From positions 1-22,277 of the forward strand of contig JACQAX010000088.1 of assembly GCA_016194795.1 (NCBI GenBank): 22,277 bases of DNA, read 5' to 3'. The notes under the pieces are model-generated. The model saw only the letters and a program-made list of their open reading frames with translations. It did no database searches and was not told the origin of the DNA. Position numbers and translations under genes: made by a program. Shown here piece after piece: positions 7,331 through 14,918 of the stretch. Within the stretch, counting starts at the first letter, position 1. Every line of letters begins with the position of its first letter. Source of the stretch: Deltaproteobacteria bacterium (GTDB lineage: Bacteria > Bdellovibrionota > UBA1018 > UBA923).

Positions 7331-7355
7331 TATCGTATATCGTAGATATACGATA
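7331..7355. promoter_or_regulatory. Perfect palindromic operator for the ArsR-family regulator
   Basis: The arms are TATCGTATATC (7331-7341) and its exact complement GATATACGATA (7345-7355), with a 3-bp GTA centre. AT-rich imperfect 12-2-12-like palindromes are typical ArsR/SmtB operators. This one begins 3 bp before the repressor start codon and spans the spacer and -10 of the likely promoter, so binding would block RNA polymerase directly. Confidence 0.8.
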
Positions 7356-7362
7356 AAGGCAA
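7334..7362 (-). promoter_or_regulatory. Promoter of the arsR-like operon, probably leaderless
   Basis: On the minus strand, TTGCCT (7362-7357) and TATACG (7339-7334) are 17 bp apart. The -10 ends 6 nt before the ATG at 7327, so the transcript should start at or next to the start codon; no Shine-Dalgarno is present. The palindromic operator lies over the spacer and -10. Confidence 0.5.
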
Positions 7363-7490
7363 GCCTGAACGCATGGGACATGCCTTCGGCCGCAAGCGAC
7401 ATCCTGTCCCATCCCAGCCACGCGCCGTGGAAAAAACGCCGTTGTTTCGCGGGGCGTGCAGCTGGCCCGGCCGTTGCTAAAGATAAGACC

Positions 7491-8174
7491 ATGGAGATGC
7501 GCCATTTCTCGTTTGCCGTGACGATCGTCCTGGCGCTGCTTTCAAGCAGCGAAGGCCAGGCGCGCTACTGCCTGTTTCCGCGCAGCGCCGCGCTCATGAA
7601 GTTTCGGGTCGAGAAGTTCCAGCGCCAGCGCTTCGCCACGACCGTGAACGCGCGGCTCGAGGCGTTTCTCGCGTCGATCTCCGAGATCGACCGCGCCGAG
7701 CTGCGCGAGTATCGGAAGCTCGAGCCCACGGAGCGGCTCCGGCTGCTCGTGAGCCTGCGCGCGCATCTCAGCTCGTTCAACAAGGACTTCCAAAGCGCCC
7801 GCTGCCAGCGCGGCTCGCCCGAATGGGAAGATGGCTACGTGAGCCCCAAGGCGTGCGTGGGAGAAGATGAGCAGGTGGTTGCCCAGCCGTATTTCCACCG
7901 CGGGCTGCGCCTGTTCGCCGACAGCGCGCTCATCTTCGTCGAGGGCTCCGCGCGCGACCGAAGCAAGGCCGAGTTCGTTCGCCAGGTCGGCGACTTTCCA
8001 GCCGGCGAGTACTTCGTGCGAGTCGCGCTCGGCGACATCGCCGAAGAGAAGGCCTGCATCACCGATGCGATGAGGGAGTTCATGAGCGGTTTTGGCGGCT
8101 TCGACGATTACGCGGGGTTGTACTCGACGTTGCCGCCGGAGTGTCTGCCGAAGGCGGCGCCGTCCGAGCGTTGA
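7491..8174 (+). CDS. Secreted hypothetical protein
   Basis: A 227-residue protein starting at the ATG at 7491 (an alternative ATG is at 7497). The signal peptide (MRHFSFAVTIVLALLSSSEGQA, cleavage before RYC) fixes the start. The frame is open upstream to 7380 but that part is polar with no ribosome site. The mature N-terminal half is strongly helical and charged (KFRVEKFQRQRFATTVNARLEAFL, then ISEIDRAELREYRKLEPTERLR), perhaps coiled coil. The C-terminal half is mixed, with five cysteines in the whole mature protein (RYC, ARC, KAC, KAC, PEC). No domain is recognised. It is transcribed divergently from the ArsR gene, but 136 bp separate it from the operator, so co-regulation is uncertain. Confidence 0.72.
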   Translation: MEMRHFSFAVTIVLALLSSSEGQARYCLFPRSAALMKFRVEKFQRQRFATTVNARLEAFLASISEIDRAELREYRKLEPTERLRLLVSLRAHLSSFNKDFQSARCQRGSPEWEDGYVSPKACVGEDEQVVAQPYFHRGLRLFADSALIFVEGSARDRSKAEFVRQVGDFPAGEYFVRVALGDIAEEKACITDAMREFMSGFGGFDDYAGLYSTLPPECLPKAAPSER

Positions 8175-8180
8175 AGCGCG

Positions 8181-8206
8181 GCCTGTCCCGGGACAGGCTT
8201 GGTTCT
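8181..8206 (+). terminator. Probable intrinsic terminator after the secreted-protein gene
   Basis: An 18-bp perfect palindrome starting GCCTGTCCC (8181-8198), 6 nt after the stop at 8174, is followed by TTGGTTCT. The GC-rich stem and partly U-rich tail fit a Rho-independent terminator. On the minus strand, a weaker stem (GTAAAC 8222-8227 with GTTTAC 8236-8241) lies after the converging HAD gene, so the region may stop transcription from both sides. Confidence 0.5.
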
Positions 8207-8244
8207 GATAAGGTATATTATGTAAACTAAGAACGGTTTACGGC

Positions 8245-9129
8245 CTAGCGCCGCGTGAGGCGCCGGCCGCAGCGCGAGAGCTCGTCCTGTGGGATCCGCT
8301 CCAGTGGCCGCTCGGGAAGCCCCATCGCCCGGAGCCCGGTCTTCGCGAGCTCGAGCTGGCTCGGAGCCGTGCGCCGGATGAGCGCGCCTCCACGGTCGTG
8401 CGTGAGCCTGCGCGCGTGCTCGACGAACGACACGCTCGGGGTCTCGCGCGCGAGCCGTTCGGCCTCGGTGGCCACGCCAATCGCCCACGCGAGCTTGTTG
8501 CGCTCGACGGCCCACGCGGTCCGCGAGCGCGGCTCGATCTTGAGCTTCGCCGTTTCGCCGGGTCTGCCGAAGATCGGCACGTCGTCGAACGTGTCCTGGA
8601 GCCAGAGCACGTTACCTTCCTGGCCGGCGGCCACGAAGTGCTCGATGTCGTCGATCAAGAGGGCCCGCGACAGATCGACGTCGGCGATGAGCTTTCGCAG
8701 ATCCTTCTTGAAGCGCTCGGGAAAGCGCGCGGTCTCGGGCGCGCCGGTCGGCGTGAGCAGCTCCTTGTCTCCTACCCTGTAAGGCTGGAACCTCTTGCCG
8801 GGTGGCGCGCGCGCGTTGATCCTGCGATAGAGCTCGTCGACGACCGCGCGGTTGCGCGTGGGCTCGCCACCGCTGAAGAAAGATATGCGAAACGGGGGCG
8901 TCTCGTGCAGCTTGAGCAGCACGTCCACGGCGTGGTCGCTAAACCGATACAGCTGGCCGTCGGCGACGATCACGTTCTCGCGCTCGAAGCCGGCCACCTC
9001 GGGTCGCGTTGCATAGATCAACGTCCAGTCGAGGTCGAAGACGACGTCGATGGGCGCCTCGGAGGCGATCGCGGGCAGCGCTGCGAGCGTGGCCCAGGCC
9101 AGCGCCAGGACCACGAAAAGCGTTCTCAT
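8245..9129 (-). CDS. Exported HAD-superfamily (FCP1/NIF-like) phosphatase
   Basis: A 294-residue protein with a signal peptide MRTLFVVLALAWATLAALPAIA, cleavage before SEAP. Haloacid dehalogenase motifs follow in order. Motif I is VFDLDWT with catalytic D32 and D34. Motif II is S86 in FFSGGE. A motif III lysine is likely K141 or K142 (RFKKDLRKL). Motif IV is D160-D161 in LLIDDIEHF. The arrangement resembles NLI-interacting-factor/FCP1-like phosphatases. The last about 90 residues (from SRTAWAVERNKLAWAIG) form a helical tail with no recognised family. The signal peptide predicts a periplasmic enzyme acting on small phosphoesters or phosphoproteins; the substrate is unknown. It is divergent from the AlgE-like gene across a 39-bp gap. 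Confidence 0.82.
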   Translation of the reverse strand: MRTLFVVLALAWATLAALPAIASEAPIDVVFDLDWTLIYATRPEVAGFERENVIVADGQLYRFSDHAVDVLLKLHETPPFRISFFSGGEPTRNRAVVDELYRRINARAPPGKRFQPYRVGDKELLTPTGAPETARFPERFKKDLRKLIADVDLSRALLIDDIEHFVAAGQEGNVLWLQDTFDDVPIFGRPGETAKLKIEPRSRTAWAVERNKLAWAIGVATEAERLARETPSVSFVEHARRLTHDRGGALIRRTAPSQLELAKTGLRAMGLPERPLERIPQDELSRCGRRLTRR

Positions 9130-9133
9130 CCGA

Positions 9134-9162
9134 TAGACTGATCGACTTTCCGCAGTTAAAAT
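9134..9162 (+). promoter_or_regulatory. Promoter of the AlgE-like gene, probably leaderless
   Basis: TAGACT (9134-9139) and TAAAAT (9157-9162) are spaced by 17 bp. The -10 matches the consensus at 5 of 6 positions and ends 6 nt before the ATG at 9169. There is no Shine-Dalgarno between them. Transcription would start at about the start codon. Confidence 0.5.
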
Positions 9163-9168
9163 GAAGTC

Positions 9169-10404
9169 ATGCGCAATTTACTCGTCGTCACTATGATGAT
9201 GGCCGCGTTTTGCCAGGCCGCCCCGGCAAAAGCCGCCGTGTCGGCCTCGTCGTTCTCGTTCAAGGGCGAGGCGCGCCTGCGCGTCGAAGGCGACGATCGA
9301 ACCGACTTCGCCAACACCAAAGACTTCACCGTCCTGCGCGTGCGCCCCGGCGTCACGTTCACTCCCGACGTCACCCTCGACGTCTTCCTCGAGCCGCAGT
9401 TCTCGAAGACGTTCGGCGAGCCGCAGCTGAACGCCGCGACGACGACGGCCAACGCGAGCCAGACGACGAGCGGCACGACCTTCGACACGTCGCTCTCGGT
9501 GCACGAGGCCTACATCGATTACCATCCGTACGAAAACTTCTCGTTCATCGGCGGGCGCCAGATCCTCGACTACGGCGAAGGCCTGGTCGTGGGCCGCGCC
9601 GACTGGGGCAACGTGGGGCGCAGCTTCGATGCCCTGCGCACGCGCGTGACCCACAAGCGCGGCTTCTGGGACGTCTGGGCCTCCAAGCTCGTCGACAACA
9701 ACACGACGGCGACCGGCACGGCCGACGACACCAACTTTTACGGCACTTACCTCTCGATGGAATTCGGCAAGCACCTCAAGGCGCTCGACCTGTACGCGTT
9801 TTATCAGCGCGACGGGCTTCCCCAGCATCTCTACGTGGGCGGCGTGCGCGCGAAGTCCGACATCCGGTGGTTCGATTACCGTCTCGAGGCGACCAAAGAG
9901 TACGGCGGCGCGGTTGCGTCGGGTGACGGCGCCTACCAGGCCGACCTCGAGCTCGGCGTGACGCTCAACACGTCCTTCCGTCCCCGCTTCGCCGTCGAGG
10001 GTTTCACCTCGGGGCGCAACTACAACCAGCTCTTTCCGAGCGGCCACGAGTTCCTGGGCTCGGCCGACATCTTCTCGCGCCGGAACATCTCGGGCGGCGT
10101 GTTTCACTTCAGCGGCGAGCCGTGGGACAACATCACCTTCCTGCTCGACTACCACCGCTTCTATCGCACCTCGACCGATACGGGCGCTTTCCGGTTCAAC
10201 GGCACGGTGCTCGGCCTGCCGGCGCGTTCGGCCAACAACTACGTCGGCCAGGAGCTCGATTTCTTCTGGAAGTACCGCGTCTCGCGCGCGCTGAGCTTTT
10301 TTGCGGGCCTGGCGGGCTTTCTCAAGGGCGACTACCTCAACGACTCCTACGCGCAGGATTGGCGCCCCACGTTCTACTACGTGCAGCTCGAAGCGAAGTT
10401 CTGA
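9169..10404 (+). CDS. Alginate-export-family outer-membrane beta-barrel
   Basis: A 411-residue protein with a signal peptide (MRNLLVVTMMMAAFCQAAPAKA) and repeated amphipathic strands through to a C-terminal Phe (YYVQLEAKF). The central block GGRQILDYGEGLVVG followed by RADWGNVGRSFDALRTRV is the hallmark of the alginate export (AlgE-type, Alginate_exp) family, which forms an anion-selective barrel in the outer membrane. Many members outside Pseudomonas have no link to alginate, and no polysaccharide biosynthesis gene is in this window, so the substrate is open. The family-level call is good; an alginate role is not supported. Confidence 0.8.
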   Translation: MRNLLVVTMMMAAFCQAAPAKAAVSASSFSFKGEARLRVEGDDRTDFANTKDFTVLRVRPGVTFTPDVTLDVFLEPQFSKTFGEPQLNAATTTANASQTTSGTTFDTSLSVHEAYIDYHPYENFSFIGGRQILDYGEGLVVGRADWGNVGRSFDALRTRVTHKRGFWDVWASKLVDNNTTATGTADDTNFYGTYLSMEFGKHLKALDLYAFYQRDGLPQHLYVGGVRAKSDIRWFDYRLEATKEYGGAVASGDGAYQADLELGVTLNTSFRPRFAVEGFTSGRNYNQLFPSGHEFLGSADIFSRRNISGGVFHFSGEPWDNITFLLDYHRFYRTSTDTGAFRFNGTVLGLPARSANNYVGQELDFFWKYRVSRALSFFAGLAGFLKGDYLNDSYAQDWRPTFYYVQLEAKF

Positions 10405-10419
10405 GCCGAGTCAGTCACG

Positions 10420-10824
10420 TCAGGCGCGGGCGAGCACGAGCTCGAAGTTCACGATCGGCGCCATCGCGCCCAGAGTGCCTACGGCAAAGCCGGCGCCGCC
10501 GGGCGCGCCGAGAGCCTGCAGGCCGGCCAGCAGCGCGGCGCCGTGCGCGTCGGTGAGCTGGATGGTCGCGACCCACTGATCCGCGGCGGGGTGCGCGAGC
10601 TGGAGGCGGCTCAGGCCGCCTTTGAGCTTCCAGTAGGTGACCCACCCTTCCGGGAGCTCGAGCTTGAGCTCCGAGCCCCCCGGAGCGAAGGCGGCCGCGA
10701 GCTCGGCGTGGAGCTCGGCCACGAGCTCCGGCGGAAGCGCGACCTCGAGCTGGCTCTGGCGCGTCGGGTGCTGCGAGCGCGTGAGCTTGATGCCGGGCCG
10801 GGTTTTCCAGTTCAGGTACGCCAT
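10420..10824 (-). CDS. Small cytosolic hypothetical protein
   Basis: A 134-residue protein starting at the ATG at 10824, which lies 2 nt after the stop of the oligopeptide-binding-protein gene. This implies translational coupling. It has no signal peptide or membrane segment. The sequence alternates basic (NWKTRPGIKLTRSQHPTRQSQ) and acidic/hydrophobic parts (LPPELVAELHAELAAAFA; GGLSRLQLAHPAADQWVATIQL). The C-terminal region is Gly/Ala-rich. I recognise no family. The longer open frame from 10890 is rejected because it lies inside the preceding gene. It is the last gene of the yfgM-bamB-oppA-like series. Confidence 0.65.
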   Translation of the reverse strand: MAYLNWKTRPGIKLTRSQHPTRQSQLEVALPPELVAELHAELAAAFAPGGSELKLELPEGWVTYWKLKGGLSRLQLAHPAADQWVATIQLTDAHGAALLAGLQALGAPGGAGFAVGTLGAMAPIVNFELVLARA

Positions 10825-10826
10825 CG

Positions 10827-12425
10827 CTACTGGCGCCCCGTGCTCGTCGTCGGGCCGCTGGCCTGGACCGACAGATCCTTGAAATCCCACCAGTCGAGCG
10901 GTCCCGGGTCGAAGCCGCGGACGTTCTGGCGAATGAGACCCGTGATGCGCCCGTAGTAGAGCGGCACGGTCGCGACGCCGTCCTCGAGCAGGATCTTCTG
11001 CGCGGTGAAGTACGACTGCTCTCGCTCCATTCGCTTGGAGAGCGAGCGCGCGCCGGTCACGAGCTCGTCGTAATGCGGGTTCGACCAGCCATAGCGGTTG
11101 AGGCCCGAGTTGGTCAGAAAGACCGAGAAGAAGTTGTCCGGGTCCGGGAAATCGGCGCCCCAGAAGTTAATCTGCATCGCGTAGTCGGTATGCACCAGGC
11201 CCGGCGCGTAGTAGCGCTTGGGCTCGAGGATGTGGATGCGGACGTTGAGCCCCAGGTTGCGCTTGAGCTCGTCCTGGATGAACTGCGCGAGGATCACCTG
11301 GTCGTCGAACGACGGCGAGAGCAGATCGAGCGCGGGGAGCGTCGCGACCTCGAGCCCCGATTTCTTGAGCTCGGCCTTGGCCGCCTCGACGTTGAAGGGC
11401 AACCCCGCGTGGGTGGTGAAGGCCGCCATGCCCGGCGGAACGAAAGACGTCGCCGGCTGGTAGAGCCCCTCGAAGAGCTTGATGAGCTTCGAGCGGTCGA
11501 CGGCCATCGCGACGGCGCGGCGAAGATAGGCGTTCGACATGGGGCCCTTGGCCGTGTTCATGCGCAGGTGCACGACGCGCATGTCGGGCCAGGTGCGGAA
11601 ATCCTTGCGCGTCTTGAGGCGGTTGCGCTCGAGCGACGCGAGCTTCGGCGTGAAGTCGATGCGCCCGTCCTCGTACATCTTGAGCGCCATCGAGTCGTCG
11701 GCCACGAGCGCCACCTCGATCGTGTCGATGTTGCCCGTGTGCCCGTAGTAGTTCTGGTTGCGCTCCAGGCGGATGCTCCGCTGCGGCTCGTGCGCGGCGA
11801 GCGTGAACGGGCCGATCGTCACCATCGAGCCGGCTTTCGTCCAGTCCTGGCCTTCCGCGTCGATCAGGTCGGCGCGGATCGGATAGGTGGCGTAGAACGA
11901 AGGGATCCAGTACCAGTACGAGATCGCCGCGCGCAGCCGCACCTCGAGCGTCAGGTCGTCGAGCGCCTTCACGCCGACCTTCGAGAAGTCTTTGAGCGTC
12001 CCCTTGTGGAACGGCTCGGCTCCGTCGACGTCGAAAAGAAACGACGCGTACTTGGCCGCGGTCTCGGGCGCGAGCAGGCGCTTCCACGAGTCGACGAAGT
12101 GCTGCGCCTTGAGCGGAACGCCGTCGCTCCACTTCACGCCGCGGCGGAGGTGAAAGGTGTAGACGCGGTTGTCGGGGCTCGCGGCCCAGCTCGCGGCGAG
12201 CTGGGGCACGGGCTCGAGCTTGTTGTTGATCGCGACGAGCCCTTCCATGAGGTTGCGCACGATGAAGCCCTCGACCCAGGTCGACGCACGGGTCCAGTCG
12301 AGCGACTGCGGCTCGCCCAGCGCGCGCACGCGCAGGACGCGCGGGCTTACGGCGTGCGCCGGCGCGGACGCCGCCGACGTTGCAAGCACGGCTGCGATGA
12401 GGGTTGCGAGGATCGTCTTAGGCAC
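10827..12425 (-). CDS. Oligopeptide ABC transporter substrate-binding protein
   Basis: A 532-residue periplasmic solute-binding protein of family 5 (SBP_bac_5, OppA/DppA type). It starts at a GTG (12425) with AGGGGG about 8 nt upstream. The signal peptide is residues 1-25 (ending APAHA); no lipobox is seen, as usual in Gram-negatives. Family features include SLDWTRAS near the mature N-terminus, LEPVPQLAASWAASPDNRVYTFHLR and RGVKWSDGVPLKA (the domain signature), LRRAVAMAVDRSKLI, and NFWGADFPDPDNFFSVFLT. No permease or ATPase gene is adjacent, so it is an orphan receptor that must share a transporter encoded elsewhere or act in signalling or murein-peptide recycling. It follows bamB by 15 nt. 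Confidence 0.92.
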   Translation of the reverse strand: MPKTILATLIAAVLATSAASAPAHAVSPRVLRVRALGEPQSLDWTRASTWVEGFIVRNLMEGLVAINNKLEPVPQLAASWAASPDNRVYTFHLRRGVKWSDGVPLKAQHFVDSWKRLLAPETAAKYASFLFDVDGAEPFHKGTLKDFSKVGVKALDDLTLEVRLRAAISYWYWIPSFYATYPIRADLIDAEGQDWTKAGSMVTIGPFTLAAHEPQRSIRLERNQNYYGHTGNIDTIEVALVADDSMALKMYEDGRIDFTPKLASLERNRLKTRKDFRTWPDMRVVHLRMNTAKGPMSNAYLRRAVAMAVDRSKLIKLFEGLYQPATSFVPPGMAAFTTHAGLPFNVEAAKAELKKSGLEVATLPALDLLSPSFDDQVILAQFIQDELKRNLGLNVRIHILEPKRYYAPGLVHTDYAMQINFWGADFPDPDNFFSVFLTNSGLNRYGWSNPHYDELVTGARSLSKRMEREQSYFTAQKILLEDGVATVPLYYGRITGLIRQNVRGFDPGPLDWWDFKDLSVQASGPTTSTGRQ

Positions 12426-12440
12426 CGCGGGCCCCCTAGC

Positions 12441-13604
12441 CTAACGCACGCTCGTCGCGCGCGTCACGGCCGCGTCTTTCCAGCGAAAGACGTAGAGGTT
12501 GCCGAAGTTCGAGAGCACGAACAGGTCCCGGTCCGACTGCACCGGCGACGACACGAAGCCGCTGCGCAGGCCCACGTTGTAGCGGTAAGCGAGCGAGCCG
12601 TCGCCCTTGTGGATGGCGTAGAAGTACTGCTGCGAGCTTCCGAACGCGAGATAGTTGTCGCGCTGGATGAGGTTCGTCGGCGTGCCCGTGTCGAGCTCGA
12701 ACTTCCAGCCGATTCGGCCCGTCTCCTTGTTGATCGCGTAGATGTTGCCGTTGCTCGACGCGAGGTAGAGCGTCTTGTCGTCCATCAGCACCTTCTTGGA
12801 GCCGCCCACGTCGATGTGCCAGAGCACCTTCCCCTTGGCCCGATCGAGCGAATAGAGCTCGCCGTCGTACGACGGCACGTAAAGGTGCGCGCCGTCGAGC
12901 ACGGCCTGCGCGTCGACGTCGGTGAACTTGGTTCCGCGATGGATGCGTTGCTCCCAGATCAGGTTGCCGTCGCTGGCGTTGAGCGTGACGAGGTAACCGT
13001 CGCTGAATCCCACGTGCACCATCGCGCCTTCCACGGTGGGCGTGGAGTTGCCGTGCACGGTCGTGATGTAGCTGCCGCCGCGTTTGTAGTGCCAGATCCA
13101 CTTGCCGCTGCTCTGGTCGAGGCAGTAGACGACGTCGTCGCTCGCGGTCACGTAGACGCGTCGGTTGACGACGGTCGCGCGCGCGTAGACCGGGGCCTTC
13201 GTCTCGTATTTCCACAGGACCTTGCCGAACTCGGCGTCGAGCGCGTAGAAGCTGCCGTCGTTGGCGCCGAAGTAGAGCGTGTTGCCCTCGAGGGTGAGCT
13301 CGCTCGAGACGCCGTTCTTCACCAGGAACTGCCACTTGCGGCGGAAGCTCGCGCGCTCGAAGGCCTCGACCCCTTTGGTCTCGGTGGCGACGAAGACGTT
13401 GTCTTTCGTCACCGCGGGGCTGCCGAACTCGACGGGGTCCTGGCCCGCGTCGAGGATGTGGTCGCGCGAGATGTAGACGTAGCCACGCTCGATCGGCGGG
13501 TTGCCGAGCTTCGTCGAGCGGTAGAGGTTGCGGGAGCCGCAACCGCCGAAGGCGCCGAGCAACGCGGCGGCTGCCAGGATCGTGAGCCCGAGCTTTTGTG
13601 TCAT
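12441..13604 (-). CDS. bamB: BamB-like PQQ beta-propeller lipoprotein
   Basis: A 387-residue protein. The signal peptide ends LGAFGGC with the lipidated Cys at 22 and Phe at -3. The body is a series of beta-propeller blades of the PQQ type. Repeated strands include LYFGANDGSFYALDAEFGKV, VVYCLDQSSGKWIW, GYLVTLNASDGNLIWEQRIH, ELYSLDRAKGKVLWHID, and NIYAINKETGRIGWKF. BamB is the outer-membrane assembly lipoprotein that helps BamA insert beta-barrels. Support for this call comes from the gene just upstream, a YfgM-like TPR protein, and from der nearby; yfgM-bamB-der is a conserved neighbourhood in Proteobacteria. Another PQQ-propeller lipoprotein cannot be excluded. Confidence 0.8.
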   Translation of the reverse strand: MTQKLGLTILAAAALLGAFGGCGSRNLYRSTKLGNPPIERGYVYISRDHILDAGQDPVEFGSPAVTKDNVFVATETKGVEAFERASFRRKWQFLVKNGVSSELTLEGNTLYFGANDGSFYALDAEFGKVLWKYETKAPVYARATVVNRRVYVTASDDVVYCLDQSSGKWIWHYKRGGSYITTVHGNSTPTVEGAMVHVGFSDGYLVTLNASDGNLIWEQRIHRGTKFTDVDAQAVLDGAHLYVPSYDGELYSLDRAKGKVLWHIDVGGSKKVLMDDKTLYLASSNGNIYAINKETGRIGWKFELDTGTPTNLIQRDNYLAFGSSQQYFYAIHKGDGSLAYRYNVGLRSGFVSSPVQSDRDLFVLSNFGNLYVFRWKDAAVTRATSVR

Positions 13605-13620
13605 GTCGGAGTGCCTTTTC

Positions 13621-14343
13621 TTACTTGAGGTGCGAGATTTCTGCTTCGGCCTGCTTGGAGGTCGGCGTGTTCGGAAAATCCTTCACGACTTGCTGGTACT
13701 GCTCGAGCGCCCGCGGCTTGTCGCCTTTGAGCGCGTAGTTGCGCGCCAGGGCCATCTCGGCGTCGGACTTGAGCATCGAGTTGCCGGAAGCGACGACCTG
13801 GCGCAGCGCCTCGATCGCGCCGTCGTGGTTCTTGAGATTCTCGTAGGCGAACGCGAGCGAGTACTGCGCGATCGGCTTGGCGGCCCGGGGCCTGGCCGAG
13901 TCGACGGCCTGCTTGTACTGCTCCGCGGCCTGCTGGTACTGGCCGTAGCGGAAGCTCATGTCGCCGAGCAGGAGACGGGCCTCGAAAGCGGCGCGCGAGC
14001 CGCTGAAGGTCGCCGCGACCTTCTCGACCTGGTCGAGCCCCGGCTTGGCGGCGGCGAGCACCTCGGCCGCGGGCTTGGCTTCCGCCCCCTTCGGGAGGTC
14101 TTTCAGCTTGGCGACCGCGTCGTCGACCGTCTTGCGCGCGTCGAACAGGGCAGAATCTGCCTCCTCGGCTTTCTTGTCCGAGTAGCTGTTCATGAAGGCG
14201 GCTCCGAGCCCGACCGCGAACAGGAGCGCCAGGCCGGCTAGAAACAGCCTGGAATTGTCGGCCAGATAGGCAAAGGCGGAGTTGATGCGTTCAAGAAACG
14301 CATCCGGGCGCTTCAGCGTCTTGCGGTCGAGATGAGTGCTCAT
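13621..14343 (-). CDS. YfgM-like membrane-anchored TPR protein
   Basis: A 240-residue protein starting at the ATG at 14343, with GGAG 9 nt upstream. A cytosolic basic N-terminus (STHLDRKTLKRPDAF) leads to one transmembrane helix (about residues 34-50, LFLAGLALLFAVGLGAAFM). The rest is a helical region with TPR-type pairs: ARLLLGDMSFRYGQYQQAAEQYKQA, IAQYSLAFAYENLKNHDGAIEALRQV, and EMALARNYALKGDKPRALEQYQQVVKDFP. This topology matches YfgM, a SecYEG-associated factor that works with periplasmic chaperones. The gene lies 16 nt before bamB, as in enterobacteria. The family call rests on topology and synteny rather than a signature motif. Confidence 0.78.
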   Translation of the reverse strand: MSTHLDRKTLKRPDAFLERINSAFAYLADNSRLFLAGLALLFAVGLGAAFMNSYSDKKAEEADSALFDARKTVDDAVAKLKDLPKGAEAKPAAEVLAAAKPGLDQVEKVAATFSGSRAAFEARLLLGDMSFRYGQYQQAAEQYKQAVDSARPRAAKPIAQYSLAFAYENLKNHDGAIEALRQVVASGNSMLKSDAEMALARNYALKGDKPRALEQYQQVVKDFPNTPTSKQAEAEISHLK

Positions 14344-14358
14344 GAGAAGAATCTCCAA

Positions 14359-14387
14359 TTGCGTGGTATTTCATTCAGAGTTACCCT
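14359..14387 (+). promoter_or_regulatory. Promoter of the beta-barrel pair, probably leaderless
   Basis: TTGCGT (14359-14364) and TACCCT (14382-14387) are spaced by 17 bp. The -10 has the TANNNT form and ends exactly 6 nt before the ATG at 14394. No Shine-Dalgarno exists. It lies in the 50-bp divergent gap shared with the YfgM-like gene. Confidence 0.45.
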
Positions 14388-14393
14388 TGTTTC

Positions 14394-14918
14394 ATGAGAC
14401 TTTTCAAGCCCTTTATGGCGGTTTGTCTCTGGACCGGGCTCGCCCTGATCGGAGTGATGATCGGTGGCGTCACGATGCCTCCCACGGCGTCGGCCAAAGA
14501 CCTTTCCGGACGTCTCGGAATCGGTTTCACCAACGACTTCTCGAACTCGACTGCGGCGCGCAACGTGCCCGCCGTGAGCGTGAAGTACGGCGCGTCGAAA
14601 GACCTGCACGTCCTGGGCGCCCTCGGCTTCAACACGCTCGATCCGGCGTCGTTCACGCTGGGCGGCAAGATCTTCAAGAACATCTTTTACGAGACAAACC
14701 TCAACTTCTACAGCTCGGTCGGCCTCGCCTATCTCAAAGACGCCAAGTCGGGTATCGAGATCCTCGGCGTGCTCGGCTGCGAGTTTTTTATTCCGGGAAT
14801 CGACAGTCTGGGATTGCTGTTCGAGACCGGGGTGAGCGCCAGCAACGTCACGGGAAGCTTCGCGATCAAGACGGTGGGCTACACCTTCATCAATGCAGGG
14901 ATGCATTTTTATTTCTAA
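14394..14918 (+). CDS. Small outer-membrane beta-barrel protein
   Basis: A 174-residue protein. The signal peptide is long (MRLFKPFMAVCLWTGLALIG through MPPTASA, residues 1-34), leaving about 140 residues. Alternating strands follow (LSGRLGIGFTNDF, VPAVSVKYGAS, HVLGALGFNT, ETNLNFYSSVGLAYL, IEILGVLGCEFF, LGLLFETGVSAS, TVGYTFINAGMHFYF). About eight strands and a terminal Phe preceded by aromatic residues fit a small barrel of the OmpA/OmpW size class. It overlaps the next gene by 26 nt, showing co-expression. The pair sits on the plus strand between der and the YfgM-like gene, which are both on the minus strand. Specific function is unknown. Confidence 0.75.
   Translation: MRLFKPFMAVCLWTGLALIGVMIGGVTMPPTASAKDLSGRLGIGFTNDFSNSTAARNVPAVSVKYGASKDLHVLGALGFNTLDPASFTLGGKIFKNIFYETNLNFYSSVGLAYLKDAKSGIEILGVLGCEFFIPGIDSLGLLFETGVSASNVTGSFAIKTVGYTFINAGMHFYF

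Noticed and set aside
11073..13628. 851-residue plus-strand open frame
   Set aside because: It is antisense to the OppA-like and BamB-like genes, has Arg/Glu-rich low-complexity composition and no domain; it is a codon-bias shadow.
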